Source of the DNA: Mucilaginibacter sp. SG564
GTDB lineage: Bacteria > Bacteroidota > Bacteroidia > Sphingobacteriales > Sphingobacteriaceae
NCBI RefSeq assembly: GCF_013149275.1
Contig: NZ_JABGNA010000010.1
Span: forward strand, 160,838 to 224,837
Reading direction: 5' to 3'
DNA: 64,000 nt
The notes beneath the pieces are model-generated. The model did no database searches, was not told where the DNA came from, and saw only the letters and a list, made by a program, of their open reading frames with translations. Each line of letters starts with the position of its first letter. The first letter of the stretch is position 1. The position numbers and the translations under genes are program-made. Positions 59,094 through 64,000 of the stretch are shown here, in pieces.

Positions 59094-60905
59094 ATGCAAC
59101 AGGATATTATTAACGATTATGAGCAACGTGCTGCCGCGGCCGGTCAGGAAGCCGGTAAATATAAAAAACTGGCCAATACCTACTCCCTGTTGCGGCTCAG
59201 TATCTTCGCGCTTATTGTAGTGGCTATCTGTATTGCTGTACAGTTTGATAATTTTAGTATTGTAGCCGTTGCGTTTGTGGTACTTGTTTTCGCTTTTGCC
59301 TGGCTGGTGTCGCGCCAAAGCAAGTATGAGCGCCAGAAACAATATTTTGAGGACCTGCAAAAGGTGAATCTTAACGAGATCGATAACATATTAACCCATG
59401 CCAGTATTTATAACGATGGCACCCGGTTTGGCAACGAGAAACACTATTACACGGCTGATCTGGACATTTTTGGCAATGCCTCCCTTTATCAACTGGTAAA
59501 CCGTACGGCTACATCAACCGGCAATAATAAGCTGGCGGGATGGTTTGATAAGCCATCATCCAAAGAAGTTATCCTGCAACGGCAGGCTGCGGTTCAGGAA
59601 ATCGCCGTGAAAAACAACTGGAAACTGGATATCCAAACCCGGTTGGTATTTGCCCTGAAACAGGATGCGAACCAGCTACCCAATCTTTTTAAATACCTGC
59701 ACATGCCACTGAATATGCCGGGTGAAAAATGGCTCAGTCGTTATACCAGGATAGCGCCGTACCTGTTCACCGGACTTTTAGTGTTAGCCTGGTTTTCCCC
59801 CATAGTAAGGTTGGTGGCGGTTTTGGTAGGCATCATCAATATGGGCCTGGTTTTTTCCAAAGCCATGTACATCACCAAGGCCGATCTGATAGCAGGTAAG
59901 ATAGGCAATACCCTGGCCAATTATGCCGATGTTTTTGAACGCATTGAAGATGAAAAATGGCAGGCTGCGTATAACACTCACCTGGCTGAGCAACTTAAAA
60001 CCGGACAAATATCCAACAAAATAAAAGAATTAGCCACACTGATCAATAAGCTCAATTACCATTTGAATATGATCATAGCCTTTGTGCTTAATTTATTCTT
60101 TTTATGGGATATACGCCAGGTTATAGCCATTGAGAACTGGAAACGCCAGAATAATGAAAGCCTGGAAGTTGCCTTTGACGTAATTGCCGAATTTGAGGCG
60201 CTATTGAGTTTAGCCGGACTGGCCATCAACTACCCGGAATGGAATTTCCCACTAATTGATGACCGTGATGCGTATACGCTATCTGCACAGGGCCTGGCCC
60301 ATCCGCTTATTAACGTAAACAAGCGCATCGCCAATGACTATGAATTGAATGATGCCTTTAAGGTAGATATCATTACGGGATCAAACATGGCTGGTAAGAG
60401 TACTTTTTTGCGCACCATTGGTATTAATACTATACTGGCTCTTTGCGGTGCACCAGTATGTGCCAAAAGCATGCAGGTATCGGTTATTACCATCATTAGC
60501 TATATGCGGATTAAAGATTCGCTGAACGAAAGCACCTCTACTTTTAAGGCCGAGCTCGACCGCCTGCAAATGCTACTGGCCGCGGTGCAAAATGAACCAA
60601 AAATATTTTTCCTGATAGATGAAATGCTGAGGGGCACCAACTCAGTTGATAAATACCTGGGCTCAAAAGCGGTCATTGAACAGTTAATAGCTAAAAAAGC
60701 GGTAGGTATGGTAGCCACACACGATCTGCAGATTGCCCAGCTGGAAACCAAATACCCCGATTATGTACGCAATTTTTATTTTGATATCCAGGTTAAAGAC
60801 GGCGAAATGCTGTTTGATTACAAGATCAAACATGGCGAGTGTAAAACTTTTAATGCTTCGCTGCTGCTAAAGCAGATAGGTATCAATGTAGAAGCAGAGG
60901 AATAG
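59094..60905 (+). CDS. MutS-like ATPase with N-terminal membrane helices
   Basis: A 603-residue protein. Two adjacent membrane helices near the N-terminus (LLRLSIFALIVVAICIAVQF and FSIVAVAFVVLVFAFAWLV) precede a MutS core with lever-like helices, further hydrophobic segments (YLFTGLLVLAWFSPIVRLVA) and the MutS domain V: IITGSNMAGKSTFLRTIGIN (Walker A), FFLIDEMLRGTNSVDKYLGS (Walker B and D-loop), and MVATHDLQIAQLE. The mismatch-recognition domain I, with its Phe-x-Glu, is absent, so it is not the canonical mismatch sensor. Similar membrane MutS-like proteins occur in Bacteroidetes; their role is not known. Confidence 0.88.
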   Translation: MQQDIINDYEQRAAAAGQEAGKYKKLANTYSLLRLSIFALIVVAICIAVQFDNFSIVAVAFVVLVFAFAWLVSRQSKYERQKQYFEDLQKVNLNEIDNILTHASIYNDGTRFGNEKHYYTADLDIFGNASLYQLVNRTATSTGNNKLAGWFDKPSSKEVILQRQAAVQEIAVKNNWKLDIQTRLVFALKQDANQLPNLFKYLHMPLNMPGEKWLSRYTRIAPYLFTGLLVLAWFSPIVRLVAVLVGIINMGLVFSKAMYITKADLIAGKIGNTLANYADVFERIEDEKWQAAYNTHLAEQLKTGQISNKIKELATLINKLNYHLNMIIAFVLNLFFLWDIRQVIAIENWKRQNNESLEVAFDVIAEFEALLSLAGLAINYPEWNFPLIDDRDAYTLSAQGLAHPLINVNKRIANDYELNDAFKVDIITGSNMAGKSTFLRTIGINTILALCGAPVCAKSMQVSVITIISYMRIKDSLNESTSTFKAELDRLQMLLAAVQNEPKIFFLIDEMLRGTNSVDKYLGSKAVIEQLIAKKAVGMVATHDLQIAQLETKYPDYVRNFYFDIQVKDGEMLFDYKIKHGECKTFNASLLLKQIGINVEAEE

Positions 60906-60962
60906 ATGCAGGGAAATAGACGCAAGACTATTAGAGTCAAGAATCAAGATTGCATATCAATA

Positions 60963-61004
60963 ATAAAAAAAGCTCCCGGTCATGTATGATCGGGAGCTTT
61001 TTTT
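60963..61004. terminator. Bidirectional rho-independent terminator
   Basis: AGCTCCCG (60971-60978) pairs with CGGGAGCT (60991-60998), extended inward by TCAT/ATGA, with an A run to the left and a T run to the right. It serves both the MutS-like gene and, on the other strand, the large barrel protein gene. Confidence 0.85.
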
Positions 61005-61007
61005 ATT

Positions 61008-61139
61008 GTCTTATCTTGATTCTTGACTCTAACAGTCTTGCATCCTACTTGTCTTATCTTGATTCTTGACTCTAACAGTCTTGCATCCTACTTGTCTTAT
61101 CTTGATTCCTGACGACTCTAATAGTCTTGCATCTTATCT
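61008..61139. repeat. Three tandem units of a 43-bp TCTTGATTCTTGACTCT repeat
   Basis: Units at 61008-61050 and 61051-61093 are identical (GTCTTATCTTGATTCTTGAC start, CATCCTACTT end); a third, diverged and slightly longer, is at 61094-61139. The third includes the stop codon and last arginine codon of the barrel protein gene on the minus strand. Same family as at 41373-41749 and 51596-51749. Confidence 0.85.
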
Positions 61140-63662
61140 GCCACCTGGGCCACCCTGGCCACCGCTTTGATCACCTTGTTTCTGGTCGTCGTTATTAACG
61201 CCTTTTTTCTGTTGATTAGGATTGCTGAAGGTAGTTTTACCAAAGCTGTAGCTAAACGTTAAACCAAATGAGCGGAATGGAAATGCTGTAGAGCTTGTTT
61301 GGGTAAATGTAGGGCTGCTGATGTTTTGGTCGAAATGTTTATCGCGGGCAAATGGCTGTACAGTATTGAAGCCAACAGCGAGTTTTTTATTCATAAACTG
61401 CTTCTTAACACCAAACGCGTAGATGCCAAAGGCCGGGTTTGTACCCTGTATAGTTCTGCGTGACGAGTTATTAAACCCGAACAGCTCCACCAAGAAGTTA
61501 TGTTCAAACTGGTAAGAAGCGCTGGCGAAAGCGGTGTATTGAAAATAAGTACCCACTTTTGAAGCGCTGCCAGCAAACTGATCAAATATAGTTGGGCTAT
61601 AAGTATAACCATTGATGCTTGCCCTTATAGTCAACGCTTTTACCGGGCTTACAGATCCAAAGAAACTAGCACCGAATGAATTATTGCGACCAACGTTACG
61701 GTAGGTGGTACGTGTACCTCTAACGGTATCACCGCTGATTATTTCGGTAGCTGGCAAGCCTTCGGCGATACCCTCTATCAGGTTATTGGTTCTTTTGTAA
61801 TAAACCGAAAAGTTCAGTACCGACGATTTGATAAAGGTATTATACCCTAACTCGATAGTTTGCGATACCTCAGGCGCCAGGTTAGGGTTACCTACACTTT
61901 GGTTTTGTATGTTACTACGGTTAATGAACGGATTCAGGAACTGCAGGCTTGGCCTTTGTATACGTTTGCTGTATGATAATTTAATGGTCTGATTACCAAT
62001 TTGTTTTTGAACAGTTAAGCTTGGGATATAGGTAGTATAGCTTGAGCTAAACGGTTGCAAATTCTGGAACAGGTTGCTATTGGCATCCTGGAAAGGATTT
62101 TGCGGATCGCCTTTAATGCGGGTATTCTCAACACGGCCACCAGCTAATATCGACCAGCTTTTAGGCAGTGTAAAAGTTAACACGGTATAACCAGCATATA
62201 CATTTTGGGTATAATCATACAAATTGGAGTTCAGTGAATCACGTACTGCGCCATTTCCCAGATCATCCGTATTGAATATATCATAGTTACTGTTAATACG
62301 GCGCTGAATAGTTTTACCGCCGGCTTCTATCTTCAACAACTTATTTACCGGCAGGGTATAATCGGCCTGGAAAGTATACTCGTTATTTTTACCATTATTA
62401 TCACCGATTTGGCTTGGGTTCAGCGCGGTGAATAAGTTGGTATAATCTGTAGTAATATTACTGTGGCTCCATTGCCCGGATACGGTCAGCTCTTCACCTT
62501 CTTTTTTAAACTTATGCGTATAATCTAAACTCCAGTCGAAACCACCAAAATGGTTATGTGACATGCTTTGGCTTGTATATTGTAGCAAATTGGCATTATT
62601 AACACCACTACCATCGATATTAAAACCACCATCATTAAGCCTGAAGGTAGAGTTAATGCTATTAAACGCGTTAAACTCATAACCTGCTGTAACAGAACCA
62701 ATAGCCCCATGCCTTTTAATGCGGCTGGTTGACTTATTAAAGTTATGTGTTATCTCATTGCCATTATCATCTTTCAATACCTGATCAAAGTTAGTGAGCG
62801 AAGTTTGCGGCCAGGTTAAGTTACCACCCGCGTTGATGCCTAAACTAAAGCGGTTCTTATTATAATTTAGATTCATGTTACCGTTATTTTGGCGTGTACC
62901 AACACCACCACTTATGGAGCCACTTATACCCGAAACATTTTTTTGTTTAGTGATGATGTTAATGATACCACCAGAACCTTCGGCATCATACTTGGCCGAC
63001 GGAGAGGTTACCACCTCAATACTTTTTATCTGATCGGCAGGGATGGTTTTTAACACATCTGATAAACTGGCCGATGTAGCGCCAGATGGTTTGCCGTTGA
63101 TCAATACACGTACGTTCTGGTCACCACGTACTGCTACGTTACCATTGATATCTACCGAAACCATAGGTACTTTCTGCAACACATCTGTAGCATTACCACC
63201 CGCGGCGGTAAGGTCTTTTTCGGCATTGTAAACAATTTTATCGATCTTATTTTCGATAAGCGGAGCCTGGCCAACTACGTTAACCTGTGCTAACGCGTGA
63301 GCACCCGGAGACAAAAGCACATTGCCCACTTTATTATCCGGCTTTGACGCAGTAGTAACCACCGGATCAATAGTTTTTGCCGGGTAACCGATAAATGATA
63401 TCACCAGTTTATAACTGCCGGGTTTAACATTATCCAGTTTAAAATTACCTTTCTCATCGGTAACCACACCAGTTATGGGCGATTTACCACCGCTGCGATA
63501 TAAACCTACTGTAGTGTAGTCCATTGGTTTTTTGGTAACCGAATCAATTACGGTACCCGATATACGGCCCGTAGTTGTTGGACCACTTCCCCCCACACCA
63601 AACTGAGCCTTTGCCGAAAGCGCAAAACAAAAAAGTGCTATAAGTATGTAAAAACGTTTCAT
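61134..63662 (-). CDS. Outer-membrane beta-barrel protein, TonB-receptor-like
   Basis: An 842-residue protein. Signal peptide (FYILIALFCFALSAKAQFG), a carboxypeptidase-like domain (GRISGTVIDSVTKKPMDYTT, GSYKLVISFIGYPAK), a plug (DVLQKVPMVSVDINGNVAVR, GDQNVRVLINGKPSGATSAS, EVVTSPSAKYDAEGSGGIIN, IITKQK) and a C-terminal barrel of the OMP_b-brl_3 type. The C-terminus is Gly-rich (QSGGQGGPGGR), not the usual aromatic end, because the last residues come after the barrel. Such proteins often act without a SusD partner and their ligand is unknown. The stop codon lies inside a repeat. Confidence 0.93.
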   Translation of the reverse strand: MKRFYILIALFCFALSAKAQFGVGGSGPTTTGRISGTVIDSVTKKPMDYTTVGLYRSGGKSPITGVVTDEKGNFKLDNVKPGSYKLVISFIGYPAKTIDPVVTTASKPDNKVGNVLLSPGAHALAQVNVVGQAPLIENKIDKIVYNAEKDLTAAGGNATDVLQKVPMVSVDINGNVAVRGDQNVRVLINGKPSGATSASLSDVLKTIPADQIKSIEVVTSPSAKYDAEGSGGIINIITKQKNVSGISGSISGGVGTRQNNGNMNLNYNKNRFSLGINAGGNLTWPQTSLTNFDQVLKDDNGNEITHNFNKSTSRIKRHGAIGSVTAGYEFNAFNSINSTFRLNDGGFNIDGSGVNNANLLQYTSQSMSHNHFGGFDWSLDYTHKFKKEGEELTVSGQWSHSNITTDYTNLFTALNPSQIGDNNGKNNEYTFQADYTLPVNKLLKIEAGGKTIQRRINSNYDIFNTDDLGNGAVRDSLNSNLYDYTQNVYAGYTVLTFTLPKSWSILAGGRVENTRIKGDPQNPFQDANSNLFQNLQPFSSSYTTYIPSLTVQKQIGNQTIKLSYSKRIQRPSLQFLNPFINRSNIQNQSVGNPNLAPEVSQTIELGYNTFIKSSVLNFSVYYKRTNNLIEGIAEGLPATEIISGDTVRGTRTTYRNVGRNNSFGASFFGSVSPVKALTIRASINGYTYSPTIFDQFAGSASKVGTYFQYTAFASASYQFEHNFLVELFGFNNSSRRTIQGTNPAFGIYAFGVKKQFMNKKLAVGFNTVQPFARDKHFDQNISSPTFTQTSSTAFPFRSFGLTFSYSFGKTTFSNPNQQKKGVNNDDQKQGDQSGGQGGPGGR

Positions 63663-63831
63663 TTATAAGGATTTTCGTAATTGGAGGCGAAAATAGATTA
63701 AATGTTACACCCCAAACTTTTATTTTTTTAGGAAAATAGCAATTGTCATGTATATGTTACACTAAGAAGATATTAATTCTGTGTAAACTTTAGTGAAGGA
63801 ACTTTGTTGGACTGGTATTCCCCCTCCTAAC

Positions 63832-63912
63832 GTCATTGCGAGGAGGAACGACGTGGCAATCCCCTATTTACAGAGCGGCCCTGCTAATTGGGGATTGCCA
63901 CGCTACGCTCCT
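63832..63912. repeat. TCATTGCGAGG family repeat (copy 3) with inverted ends
   Basis: CGTCATTGCGAGGAGGAACG, then TGGCAATCCCC (63854-63864) and its inverse GGGGATTGCCA (63890-63900) around CTATTTACAGAGCGGCCC. The stretch 63663-64000 has this element and no gene that I can support; the remaining part is AT-rich. Confidence 0.8.
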
Positions 63913-64000
63913 TTAGATTAGCATAATTATTATATTGAATTATTTGATTGAGAAAGAAGCAGGGTAAACTATGCTTCGCTCCGGGTTAGTGACTCACATT

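Overview
The window looks like a chromosomal segment of a Bacteroidota bacterium of the Sphingobacteriaceae, most like Mucilaginibacter or Pedobacter. The signs are a SusC/SusD pair with FecR and an ECF sigma factor, TAnnTTTG promoter boxes, scarce Shine-Dalgarno sequences, a carotenoid cluster with a CrtYcd-type lycopene cyclase, and many dispersed intergenic repeats. The genus is an inference from gene content and style, not from a database search.

Layout. 1-16.1 kb is a glycan-utilisation locus on the minus strand: ECF sigma, FecR, STN-containing SusC, SusD, a GH28-like beta-helix protein, a GH89 alpha-N-acetylglucosaminidase, a membrane acyltransferase of the DUF5009/HGSNAT type, and a GH2 beta-galactosidase cut by the window edge. 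A GH29 alpha-L-fucosidase broken by one frameshift lies just beyond, divergent from an AraC regulator. The enzymes fit a glycan carrying alpha-GlcNAc, beta-galactose and alpha-fucose. 17.2-18.2 kb is a zone of decayed gene fragments. 18.2-25.6 kb is a six-gene plus-strand operon: ABC ATPase, permease, YtrA-type GntR repressor, DUF2807-like anchored protein, second ABC ATPase, and a 1213-residue permease fused to an M1-peptidase-like domain that has lost its zinc motif. A probable operator for the repressor overlaps the expected transcription start. 25.6-30.8 kb is accessory: direct repeats, two tiny acidic proteins, a YjdM-like zinc-ribbon protein, an SDR/AraC pair, an Hsp20 gene with one in-frame stop, a perfect 34-bp palindrome, and a junction of a nuclease-like fragment with a TPR fragment, ending at a tRNA-Asn gene.

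31-36 kb holds a PfkB-family kinase and a carotenoid cluster (crtB, a hypothetical gene, crtYcd and a cytochrome-b5-like gene on one strand, crtI divergent). 36-64 kb is mostly core: carA, panB, an RluA-type pseudouridine synthase, a YiaK-like dehydrogenase, purN, lpxK, purine nucleoside phosphorylase, a cyclophilin, rlmH, a CDF transporter, two TonB-dependent receptors, a putative porin and a membrane-anchored MutS-like ATPase. Between them sit small accessory genes: a solitary HEPN protein, a DUF433/DUF5615 toxin-antitoxin pair and a serine hydrolase.

Intergenic spaces from 31 kb onward carry at least six repeat families. In two places repeat-like sequence runs into the 5' end of a gene and encodes signal-peptide-region residues, and in one place a repeat supplies a stop codon. 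No CRISPR array, rRNA, complete IS element, integrase or prophage was seen.
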